DNA from: an uncultured Ulvibacter sp.
GTDB lineage: Bacteria; Bacteroidota; Bacteroidia; Flavobacteriales; Flavobacteriaceae
DNA length: 64,000 bases
Assembly (NCBI GenBank): GCA_943789105.1
Contig: CALSSW010000005.1
Coordinates: 414,001 to 478,000, forward strand
Direction: 5' to 3'
Positions 55,835 to 64,000 of the stretch are shown here, piece after piece (position 1 is the first letter of the stretch; every line of letters begins with the position of its first letter). A program made the translations under genes and the position numbers. The notes under the pieces were generated by a model. That model was given only the letters and a program-made list of their open reading frames with translations, was not told the origin of the DNA and did no database searches.

Positions 55835-55907
55835 TTATTTCCAAGAATAATTGTGGAGCAAATAGAAATGAAATCAGACTATTTTGGGATTGACTTGGAA
55901 TTATTTT
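55835..55907 (+). repeat. Repeat R1 of the hairpin-bounded family
   Basis: Starts with hairpin TTATT-TCCAAG-AATAA (55835-55850), then TGTGGAGCA, then the core ending ATTTTGGGA (to 55889). It is the most diverged copy (GAAATGAAATCAGACT in place of GAGTGAAGTCACACT). It lies 4 bp after the sulfatase stop. See R2-R4. Confidence 0.75.
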
Positions 55908-56007
55908 AATTTCAAAGTGACACCTAATCTTCCTGCTAGATTTTTCACACAACTAATGAATTTTCTTTAAATTTACCATTCAAATTAACTCATAATAATT
56001 AATACTT

Positions 56008-59000
56008 ATGAATACAAGATTGTGTATCCTATTTTTTTTTGCTGACTACAGGATTTCTTTCAGCACAAAACTCACTGATTCGTATGCCTAGAATTAGTCC
56101 AAATGCCCAAGAAATGGCTTTTTCTTATCAAGGAGATATTTGGATTTACAACTTCAATACTCAACAAACAAAACGTATAACCATTCACGAGGGTTATGAG
56201 AGTAACCCTGTTTGGAATACTTCTGGAGATCAACTCGCCTTTTCTTCAAACAGAAAAGGAGCCAATAATATTTTTACGATTAAAAAAAATGGAGGAACAC
56301 CTAAACAATTAACATATTATCCAACAGGAGATACACCCTATGATTGGACATCTTCTAACAATATTGTATTTGCAACAACTAGGAGTTTTAAAAGGGCCTG
56401 AATGGGATGAGCAAATCTATCATGTCAATGCCAATGGTGGTACTCCGCAAAGATTTATAACAGCTTTAGGTAGTATGGCAACTGTTTCTCCTGATGGCAA
56501 TTTGGTGGCTTTTGTCAAAGGAGCTTGTAGAATTTCTAGAGAAGATTATTCAGGTTCAGCCCAACGAGATGTGTGGATTTATAACATTAAAACAGGGAGC
56601 TATTTTCAAGTAACTTCCTCACAAAAAACGATCATTCGCCTTTATGGGATGCATGCGGGTAATTTATATTATATAGGAGCTGAAAGTGGTCGTTATAATA
56701 TTTATCAAGCAATCTATAAATACTGGATGGTTCAGTAAAAGGAGCTTCCAAAAAAATAACGAACCAAAATAAAAATGGTGTTGTTTCTTTTTCTGTAAGT
56801 AATCAAGGACTATTGTCTACTCAACGCTTTTTGACTTATATCAAATAAATGAGGGACAATCTAAAAAGATCAACTTAAAATAGAATCAGATTACAAATTT
56901 GAGACTGAAAAAGAAGTTTCTACAACTCAGATATCTCGATTTTGATGTATCACCTAACGGAAAATTAATTGCTCTTGAAATTAATGGAGAAATTTTTGTC
57001 AAGCAAAATAATAAGGATAGAAAAAACTCTAATAATGTAAGTAACCATGCTACAGAGATAGGAACCCACAGTGGATTAGTGATACAGAGTTGTTATTTGT
57101 TTCAGATAGAGACGGACATAATGAAATATACAAAGCTGTTTCTAAAGATACCCTGGTTGGATTAGATAGGAGTTTAAAGATTTCAATCACAAAACTCACC
57201 AAGAGTAATGAAGATGTATATAATGTTTTGGTCTCCCCAGACCACAAAAAACTGGTTTATAGAGTAGGTAGAGGAAACTTAATGCTAGCCGATATAAAGG
57301 ATGGAGTTATATCCAATAGCAAAGCTTATTCCTCGGGTTGGGCCGAGGCAGAAGATGTAAGTTGGAGTCCAGACAGCAAGTACATTGCTTATTCTCAGGA
57401 AGACTTAGACTTTGATAGTGAAATTTTTATTCAATCTGTAGAGAATCTTAAACGATAAGTTTAACGTTTCTATGCACCCAAGAAGTGACAGAGCTCCAGT
57501 TTGGAGTCCGGATGGTAAAAAATTAGCATTTTCATCTAATAGAAGTGGAAACAGAGGCGGTATAGATTATGATGTTTGGATGGTTTGGCTACAAAAGGAG
57601 GATTGGGAACGATCTAAAACAGATAGAGAAAATGGAGACTATTATGCAGAAAAAGAAGCTGGTACGGACAAGATAAGAAAAAGAGGAAGAAAAGCAGATA
57701 AAGGTTACTATTGATACAGAAAGAATTTTTGATAGACTTTCTAGAATTACAAGATTACCAGACGATGAGTTTGGGGGTATGTTTGGCCCCGACAGTAAAT
57801 ATGTGTATTATTCTGCAACAGATCCATCAACAAATAAACGAAGTTTTTTTAAAGTTAAATTAGACGGCTACTAGCCCTAAAGCCATAAAAGAAACTTCTA
57901 AAGTAGGAAGAGTTGCAGATATTGATGGTAACATTTTATTTTACTTCAGGAGGTAAATTAAAAGAAATGAACCCTAAGGGAGATAAAATTACCTCTTTGG
58001 CTCATGTAGCAACATATAATGAAGATTTTGCTGCCATGAATCAACAAATTTACCAAGAAGGTACTCGTGTGCTAACAATGGGTTTCTATGACCCTAATTT
58101 TCATGGCTACAATTGGGAGTCTTTGATTAAAAAATACAAACCATTAGCGTTAAAAGCGAGCACAGAGCAAGATTATAGTTTTGTATATAATTTGTTGTTA
58201 GGTCAATTAAATGCGAGTCATATGGGGTATAGAGCAAAAACTTCTGAACGTAAAAATAGTGACAATATCGGCTTGTTAGGGCTTGAGGTGAAGCATATTT
58301 CAAATGGAGTTAAAGTTGTATATGTACTTGAAAATTCAGTAGCAAATACATCAAAAGTAAATTTAAAAGTCGGAGATATCATCACTAGCGGTTAATGGAT
58401 AAACCCATCGGTAAAAACACTAATTTTTATAGTTTATTAAAAAATTCCAAAGGCGAAGAGGTGTTATTAACCAAAAGTGACGCAACAGATGTTGTTGTTA
58501 GAACTTCTAGTTCCTTAAGAACCCTCCAATATGAGGCATGGGTTGCATCTAGAAGTGAATTGGTGAAAAAATATTCAAAAGGACAGCTAGGGTATATTCA
58601 TATTAGAGGAATGAACGCTCCAAGTTTTGAGCGTTTTGAACGCGAGTTGAAGGCCAGTGGATACGGTAAAAAAGGTATTGTAATTGATGTTCGATACAAC
58701 GGCGGAGGTTGGACTACGGATCGTTTAATGGCTGTTTTAAATATAGACCAACATGCCTATACAATACCAAGAGGGGCAGCTGATGACTTACAGAAAGAGA
58801 ATAAAAAATTTCAAGGTAATTACCCTTTCAACGAGCGGGCAATTTTATCAGTGAATACAAAACCCACAGTGGCTTTATGTAACGAGAATAGTTACTCTAA
58901 TGCAGAAATATTTTCACATGCCTATAAAAATTTAGGGATAGGTAAATTAGTGGGTCAGCCCACTTTTGGGGCAGTTATCTCTACTGGAGGCTATAGTTTG

Positions 59001-59183
59001 TCAAAAGGATATGTACGCATGCCATTTCGTGCTTGGTATGTAAAAAAATCTGGACTCAATATGGAAAATGATGCTCCTGCGGTCCCAGACTATTTGGTAA
59101 AAAACACGCCAGGTTGGGGCGCAACAGGTGAGGATGCTCAACTGAAAAAAGCAGTTGATGTTTTACTGCAGCAAATAAAATAA
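56008..59183 (+). pseudogene. Tricorn-protease homologue (PD40 propeller, PDZ, S41 peptidase) with many frameshifts
   Basis: Remains of a gene for a secreted tricorn-like protease of about 1050 residues. ATG 56008 begins a signal peptide, disrupted at a run of nine T (56032-56040). Eight T would restore FLLTTGFLSAQNS. Other breaks include one extra A at about 56390-56393 (restoring FKGPEWDEQIYHV), one at about 56715, several between 56820 and 56930, and others near 57080, 57460, 57710, 57880 and 58390. Order of remnants: WD40-like propeller repeats (VSPDGNLVAFV, WSPDSKYIAYS, WSPDGKKLAFSSNRSG), a PDZ-like segment (GLLGLEVKHISNG, VNLKVGDIITS), and an intact-looking S41 part (58395-59183) with VIDVRYNGGGWTTD and the catalytic Ser in NENSYSNAEIF. 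Lies between R1 and R2. Confidence 0.85.
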
Positions 59184-59220
59184 GTTTCTTTTTTAATAAA
59201 GATTTATCACTTATAATAAG

Positions 59221-59345
59221 AAATTATTTCCAAGAATAATTTTGGAGCATAGGAGTGAAGTCACACTATTTTGGGTGTGATTTAATTATTTTTTAAAAAA
59301 TTATTTACAAGGATGAAAAAATATTCCTAGGACAATAATTTAGAG
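59221..59345 (+). repeat. Repeat R2 of the hairpin-bounded family
   Basis: Perfect hairpin AAATTATT-TCCAAG-AATAATTT (59221-59242), then TGGAGCATAGGAGTGAAG, then a second perfect hairpin TCACAC-TATTTTGG-GTGTGA (59261-59280). An AT stretch leads to a degenerate third hairpin region with TTATTTACAAGGAT (59301-59314) and CAATAATTT (59333-59341). It is 37 bp after the tricorn pseudogene and 50 bp before the end of the caspase pseudogene. Confidence 0.8.
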
Positions 59346-59395
59346 ACCCAAACTTATAAAAGGTTTGAACTTTTTGAAAGACCTACGAAAATTAA

Positions 59396-60150
59396 TTATC
59401 TGTTTTTGAAAATTTTAAAATCTTCAATATTGACTCCGAGAAATAATGAGCCGGAACTTAGAGTTTCATTTGTTTTCTCCAATACCATTTTTGAAGTCAT
59501 ATGAAAAATATCACGAACACTTAGACCTTCCATCTTAAAAAATGACGACAACGCAGAAGTATAAATAGTATTATTCTTATCTACATCATCAGAAGCCAAT
59601 TTTCCAAACGAGGTGGAATATGCTAAACTTGGTGTTTACAGGGTCCTTTATTGAAGGTTTTGAAAGGCCACTTTGATTTAATTCTCTGCAGGCATCTAAG
59701 ATTACTATATTTGGTTTTTTAGTTTCAAATGATTTCAATATGTTATTTAAATTAATCGCCTCGTCCTCGATATCATTAGTACTTGAAAAGTCAGTGGGTA
59801 TCAAATAAGAATCTCCATTTTTTATTTTGAAAAGCATGTCCTGCATAATAAATTATACTAACATCACTTTGTGTTTGAACTTTATAGAATTCGCTTTAAT
59901 GTTTCTAACAGCTGCCTCTTTATTTAAATCTTTTTTTAATTTAACATTAAAACCTAACTGATTAAGAGTTTTATATATAAGTCTGGCATCATTTATCGGG
60001 TTTTTAAGATCAAGTCGATTAATATCATAGTCCAGTATTTCCAATAACCCAATGCATTTCTATTATTTGAAAAAAACCTCATTATCATCCATTTCTTGTT
60101 CTAACCATCCTGCTGCGTCCACTGCTAGATTACCCTCAAAATTAACTTTT
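59396..60150 (-). pseudogene. Caspase-like (peptidase C14) protein gene, frameshifted
   Basis: Minus-strand remains of a caspase-fold cysteine peptidase. Joined across breaks, the protein reads: an ALVIGN-like first strand (about 60050), RLDLKNPINDARLIYKTL, YYAGHAFQNK with the catalytic His, SYLIPTDFSSTNDIEDEAI, IVILDACREL with the catalytic Cys and LAYSTSFGKLASDDVDKNN (p10-like). It ends SGSLFLGVNIEDF. Breaks are near 60030, at an A run near 59820 and near 59632, with another likely near the T run at 60066-60072. Both catalytic residues survive, so loss of function is due to frameshifts only. It follows the nuclease remnant on the same strand without a clear start. It may have been a separate gene or the C-terminal half of a nuclease-caspase protein. 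Confidence 0.75.
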
Positions 60151-60931
60151 ACTCTTAAGTAACTGGTCATTCAAGATATCAGACTCATCCCAGTTAATTT
60201 TTCCTGTTTCAAGATTTTCTAATATGTACTCTGTATCATCATCAAGCCTATAGAAAAAATCAACACCCGTTAATGACTCAATTAATCCTATTGGAACGAC
60301 ATAGCTTTTAAAATTTTTCTCAACTTTTTTATGAGGAATTAGAAACGAAATTGATCTATTTTTTTTAACATCAACAAAAATTTTATAGAAAAACTCAGGA
60401 ACTGTTATTTTGTCCTCACCTATCGTTTCATGTCCGCCGTACTGACCTGTAATAATCAATATTTTTCCTTTGTTATTTACCCAACCTTTCGTGCGCTTTC
60501 TTATTTTCAATTTCCAAATTTTTCCAACCACCTCTGTTAAAAACGGGTGTTTGTGGAGATATATTAGTCATAAAAAATGATTCATATAATGCCACTTCGT
60601 CGAAGGACATATCATTTGCTGGGACCAAATGGCCTCTATCGAATCCACTATATCTGAAATTTTCTAGTGAAGACCCTTTACCATTGTTATCCTTCCTAAA
60701 ATTACTAGTTCTTGGATATTTACCTAAATTATCGATTTTTTCCCTATCAAGACTGTAAATAGCCCACTCCGAAGACTTATTCTGATCGCAGTATGAAACA
60801 CTATAATATTCGTAATGTATAATTTCTCCACAAGTTGAAGATGGAAAGTAATCTTCATAATTCTTATAATCCTTTTGCGCAAAAAGAAAAAAGGGTAGAA
60901 GCAAAAAAGTAAGAAGTCTAGTATGTTTCAT
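60142..60931 (-). pseudogene. Secreted DNA/RNA non-specific endonuclease (NUC1 type), frameshifted
   Basis: Beta-beta-alpha-Me nuclease of the Serratia/NUC1 type. The first frame (60931-60473, 152 codons) has a signal peptide (FFLFAQ), YSGFDRGHLVPANDMSFD with the catalytic DRGH His, and FFMTNISPQTPVFNRGGW with the metal-binding Asn. At about 60500 the frame shifts. The rest (WVNNKGKILIITGQYGG, ISFLIPH, YVVPIGLIESLTGVDFF) lies in another frame ending at 60142. Only one break is needed to explain it. Total length of about 260 residues fits the family. Immediately followed by the caspase remnant and preceded by R3. Confidence 0.82.
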
Positions 60932-60978
60932 TAAATAATCTTTGATACATTAAAGATAAAAAAATATCCCTGTAAATA

Positions 60979-61092
60979 AATTATTATTCTTGGGAATAAA
61001 AAGTGGAGTCCATAGGAGTTAAGTCACACTATTTTGGGGAGGATTTAGATTCTTTTACAACTTGTTATCTTCAAGAATAAAATGTTATCTCC
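60979..61092 (+). repeat. Repeat R3 of the hairpin-bounded family
   Basis: Hairpin TTATTC-TTGG-GAATAA (60984-60999), AAAGTGGAGTCCATAGGAGT, then TAAGTCACACTATTTTGGGG (61020-61039), an AT spacer and the distal TTATCTTCAAGAATAA (61065-61080) followed by a partial copy TTATCTCCGG. It lies between the nuclease pseudogene start and the LamG/HYR gene end, in plus orientation although both genes are on minus. Confidence 0.8.
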
Positions 61093-61114
61093 GGTAAAAA
61101 TCAAAACTTTTTAT

Positions 61115-61152
61115 TAAAAAACCGCCAATACCAAATGGTGTTGACGGTTTAA
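61115..61152 (-). terminator. Terminator of the LamG/HYR gene
   Basis: AAACCGCCAATACCA pairs imperfectly with TGGTGTTGACGGTTT around AA. On the minus strand it is followed by T residues, 22 bp after the stop codon. Confidence 0.65.
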
Positions 61153-61173
61153 AATTAATAAGAAATGTAATAT

Positions 61174-63765
61174 CTATTCAATCAATAAACGTTTTACTGT
61201 TTTTCCATATTTAGTTTGGATAACTATCATATATGTTGCGCTCTGCAATATTGACAAATCTATAGTAATTATTTCAAGACTTTCTATTTTGTTTTTAATT
61301 ACTAATCTACCATTCAAATCATAAACAGATACTGTCTCTAAATCCAACAGTCTAGGGTTACTTATAAGTACCCTATCAGATGCAGGGTTTGGATACAGCC
61401 TTAGGCCTGCTAATGATAGTTCATTAGTTTGTGTTTCTAACAAATCGTTTACAACTAAAGTGAAACTACACTCATCCTCCAAACCACTTTCGTCTTGAGT
61501 AGTGAGCGTAATGGTATAGGTTCCATTTTCTAGTAAAGCACCTGGATTTGGAATTTGATCTGTGACCGTAACAGGATCAGTACAATTATCTGTGGCAGTT
61601 GCTGCTCCTGCTGCAAAATAATCTGGTAGCGAGTAAGGACCCTCACTAGTCACAGTTTGATCAACAGGGCACGTAAGCTCGGGAGGAGTAGTGTCATTTA
61701 CAGAAAGAATAAAACTACAAACTGTTATGTTTACGCCATCACTAGCAGTTAGAGTTATGATTATAGATCCTGTGTCAACCATTGTTCCTGCAATAGGATC
61801 TTGAGTAATACTTGTTACTGCGCAGTTATCTGTAGCAGTAGCCAAACCAGTATAATCTGGAATATTGAACATACAACCATTATCTGCACTGGCGGTTTGA
61901 TCATCAGGGCAGGTAAGCTCTGGTGGGGTTGGGTCAAGACTTATGGTTATATACTCTCTACAAGTAACACCAGAATTAGTACCATCTACCCAATACTCTG
62001 TGGTTTCAGTAGGGGTTACAGAAATAGTCTCTGTGGTTTCTCCCGTAGACCAAACCAACTCACTTAAAGTAGAGTTGAATGGTATATTGTTGGAAAAACC
62101 TGTACCCAACCTCTGACTTTGAGTATTGTTTGGGCTTACATCTAGCATATCATTATTAAAGTGCCATAAACCAAGGGTATTATTATCACTAATAAACTCA
62201 TAACTCGGGGAGGTGAAGTTTGTGCTGTACCTTGCAGTGTTTGATATTCTGAGCTCATCGATTTTTCCATTTAGCCTAGAAGAACTACCACTTTGCCACG
62301 TATGTCTGTTTATTACAATATCCTCATTCGAATCTCCAATCTGTCCAGAATAGGGTGCACTCTCAATCAAATTACCATCTATAAAAAGAGAGGCAGTTAT
62401 GCCGTCAGAAACACCTGCCACATGAATCCATTGGTTAAATGGAATTTCATACCTATCAGGAATATCACGCCCTAATGTTAATACAGATGAGACTCTCCAC
62501 TCTAAAAACTTTTCTGAAGCTCCAGGATTATTTTCTACGTGAAAACCCCATCCAGTATCAAAGTATTCTGTTCCAATAATAAATTCTTCATCGCTAGTTT
62601 CTTGATAGTACCAAAACTCAATTGTAGCCTGAGGTAAATTGTATAGATAAGAAGCGTATGGAATTCTTGTGTAATTTCCATCGGTAAAAGAATGTGAATG
62701 AGTATTAAAACCAGACAAACCTAGACCCTCAACACTCAAGTCTACAGACTCTCCAACACAAACCTCTGTGGCGCTTGCTGTTATTGTTAAATCTAAAACA
62801 TATAAATTTAAACTACCAACACTATAGCAAACAGGATTGCTTGTTGTGTCGTCTGTTGCACGAACCCAAATAGTAGTTGATTGTGTTTCAAAAGGTGATG
62901 CAATAGGGCTTGAACCAGAATCTGCATCTGCAAGGCTCAAATGATAGGTTAATGTTACATCTACTAAATTATTTAATATCTCAGCATCCTTAGCTGTTAA
63001 ATCAAAAACCCCGCTAGGAACAGTTGAGCTTCCTGTTTCACAAACAACATAATCAGAGATAGGGTTTGTGATAGCTGGTGTGCTCTGGCAAGGTGTAGTA
63101 GTTCCTCCTGAAGTTAAAGTCCAGGCAAAAGATGGGAAGTCTGCACCAATAAGACTAGAGATACCAGTCCAATCTGTTGCATTAGCTCCAAATAAATTAT
63201 CAGAGTCAATAAGTAAAGACTCGTTTGCTGGAAAAATACCAGTTTGAGTTGTAAAAGATCCATTCCAGTTCCAACGTCCAGCACCAGCAGAACCACCTAC
63301 TACAGCAGGAGCAAAAGCTACCCAGTAGTCACCAGCTGGTAACGTTATTTGAGACCCGCCGTTTGCAGCAGTTACATTGATTATGAAACCTGATTCAATA
63401 TTGTCAACTAAACGTAATTCTAATCCAGCACCTAATTGTATACTAGTTAAGTTAACAAGAGCATTTGCAGTTGTTGGGTTTGCATTAGGTGATCCATTAA
63501 GGTCTTGGTAGATATAAAGATCTGCACCAGTTAATAAATCTCCAATTTCTACAGCTGAAGAATAAAATCCAGGAAAAGTAAAGCTACCTAAGGTAGTATC
63601 TTCTTCAAGTGTGAAAAAATCAGCACAGAATACACCTGCATCATCAGATCCGTTTGTTGTGATAAGGGCAGTTGTGTTATCTGTTAATCTTTCAATAACT
63701 ATATCTTGAGCAAATGCAGTAAGAGCTAATGCAAACGCAGCTAGCGTTAATGTAATTTTTTTCAT
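61174..63765 (-). CDS. T9SS-secreted LamG / HYR-domain protein
   Basis: 863-residue surface or secreted adhesin-like protein, the only intact gene of this region. Signal peptide 1-19 (ALTAFAQ). An N-terminal domain of about 210 residues (LPAGDYWVAFAPAVVGG) is followed by a segment with DLTAKDAEILNNL (about 235-330). A LamG/concanavalin-like domain (about 350-535) has ATIEFWYYQETSDEEFIIG, IHVAGVSDGITASLFIDG and KIDELRISNTAR. A short Ig-like WSTGETTETISVTP segment precedes two HYR domains (about 635-790), each starting PPELTCP and containing ATDNC. The T9SS tail has LRLYPNPASDRVLIS and ends LLIE. Flanked by R3 and R4. Ligand unknown; glycan or surface attachment is inferred. Confidence 0.9.
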   Translation of the reverse strand: MKKITLTLAAFALALTAFAQDIVIERLTDNTTALITTNGSDDAGVFCADFFTLEEDTTLGSFTFPGFYSSAVEIGDLLTGADLYIYQDLNGSPNANPTTANALVNLTSIQLGAGLELRLVDNIESGFIINVTAANGGSQITLPAGDYWVAFAPAVVGGSAGAGRWNWNGSFTTQTGIFPANESLLIDSDNLFGANATDWTGISSLIGADFPSFAWTLTSGGTTTPCQSTPAITNPISDYVVCETGSSTVPSGVFDLTAKDAEILNNLVDVTLTYHLSLADADSGSSPIASPFETQSTTIWVRATDDTTSNPVCYSVGSLNLYVLDLTITASATEVCVGESVDLSVEGLGLSGFNTHSHSFTDGNYTRIPYASYLYNLPQATIEFWYYQETSDEEFIIGTEYFDTGWGFHVENNPGASEKFLEWRVSSVLTLGRDIPDRYEIPFNQWIHVAGVSDGITASLFIDGNLIESAPYSGQIGDSNEDIVINRHTWQSGSSSRLNGKIDELRISNTARYSTNFTSPSYEFISDNNTLGLWHFNNDMLDVSPNNTQSQRLGTGFSNNIPFNSTLSELVWSTGETTETISVTPTETTEYWVDGTNSGVTCREYITISLDPTPPELTCPDDQTASADNGCMFNIPDYTGLATATDNCAVTSITQDPIAGTMVDTGSIIITLTASDGVNITVCSFILSVNDTTPPELTCPVDQTVTSEGPYSLPDYFAAGAATATDNCTDPVTVTDQIPNPGALLENGTYTITLTTQDESGLEDECSFTLVVNDLLETQTNELSLAGLRLYPNPASDRVLISNPRLLDLETVSVYDLNGRLVIKNKIESLEIITIDLSILQSATYMIVIQTKYGKTVKRLLIE

Positions 63766-63863
63766 AATAAAATATTAATTAATATAACTTAAAATAAAAT
63801 TAAGTATAAAATATCATATATTTAGTATACTAAATTTTTTATTTTAATTTAAGTTCTTAAGAA

Positions 63864-64000
63864 AGAAATTATCTTCAAGAATAATAAGTTGTTTCCAAGA
63901 ATAATTTTGGAGCCAATAGGAGTGAAGTCGACACTATTTTGGTGAAGATTTGGAGGTATTAACAAGAAATTATCTTCAAGGATAATTTTGTAGGCCTAAA
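63864..64000 (+). repeat. Repeat R4 of the hairpin-bounded family (reaches the window end)
   Basis: Begins with AAATTATCTTCAAGAATAAT, then GTTTCCAAGAATAATTTT, GGAGCCAATAGGAGTGAAG, and a core TCGACACTATTTTGG. The distal perfect hairpin AAATTATC-TTCAAG-GATAATTT is at 63967-63988, followed by TGTAGGCC. Relative to the R2 hairpin, the base pair next to the loop is changed on both sides (T-A to C-G), keeping the stem. Lies upstream of the LamG/HYR gene; may continue beyond the window. Confidence 0.8.

Noticed and set aside
54431-60931. All frameshifts being sequencing errors
   Set aside because: Cannot be excluded without reads, but the rest of the window has long clean genes and the sulfatase truncation is not a simple indel, so genuine decay is preferred.
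55835-64000. R1-R4 as integron attC sites or a cassette array
   Set aside because: No GTTRRRY/RYYYAAC core boxes, no integrase in the window, and the genes between the repeats are in mixed orientation and too long for typical cassettes.
55835-64000. R1-R4 as a CRISPR array
   Set aside because: The copies are 1.7-3.4 kb apart, diverged and contain genes between them.

Overview
The window is AT-rich chromosomal DNA from a marine member of the Flavobacteriaceae (Bacteroidetes). Supporting signs are SusC/SusD pairs, lipoproteins with acidic residues after the lipobox Cys, at least eight intact proteins ending in a type IX secretion (T9SS) type A sorting tail, promoters of the TTG-N19/20-TAnnTTTG type, and flavobacterial gene neighbourhoods. 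No tRNA, rRNA, CRISPR array or transposase gene was recognised.

Region 1 (1-14.9 kb) is a polysaccharide utilization locus for a beta-1,3-glucan, most likely laminarin. It holds a propeller/Y_Y_Y/LuxR-HTH regulator (5' end outside the window), SusC, SusD, a PKD-type surface lipoprotein, a GH16 laminarinase lipoprotein, a GH3 beta-glucosidase lipoprotein and two T9SS-tailed secreted proteins. One putative glycan-binding domain occurs four times in two of these proteins. Three helically phased CTACAACA repeats lie between the regulator and susC. A strong terminator closes the locus. Region 2 (15.0-19.5 kb) is a glycolytic block, pfkA-gap-sugar kinase-pgi, which would take the released glucose into central metabolism.

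Region 3 (19.6-29.7 kb) starts with a tandem pair of secreted S8 peptidase genes. The first copy is broken by a 2-nt insertion just before the catalytic Ser motif, and the 3' two-thirds of the two copies are almost identical. Next come a secreted endonuclease I overlapping an RsmB/NOP-type RNA methyltransferase, a BNR-propeller lipoprotein, and an ECF sigma / putative anti-sigma / Spy-like operon. Region 4 (29.7-30.2 kb) has no protein gene but holds two consecutive promoter-terminator units, predicted to be two small RNAs with a shared promoter-upstream box.

Region 5 (30.2-43.6 kb, all minus strand) carries an MsbA-like ABC exporter, a phosphohexomutase, a GT2 glycosyltransferase, a DUF4199 protein, a long-chain acyl-CoA synthetase, a secreted M14 carboxypeptidase and full-length purL. 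Region 6 (43.8-54.4 kb) has a T9SS protein of unknown role, a small Met-less ORF, a SulP transporter with a beta-carbonic anhydrase (probably bicarbonate uptake), a secreted CotH/lamin-tail protein, a SnoaL-like lipoprotein, an RmuC homologue and an NAD(P)H-dependent oxidoreductase.

Region 7 (54.4-64 kb) is different. It contains a 5'-truncated sulfatase, a tricorn-protease homologue with many frameshifts, and a frameshifted secreted nuclease next to a frameshifted caspase (C14) gene. These, and one intact T9SS LamG/HYR protein, are separated by four same-orientation copies of an undescribed hairpin-bounded repeat of about 75-135 bp (R1-R4). This repeat family and the gene decay around it are the most unusual feature of the window, followed by the twin small-RNA units.
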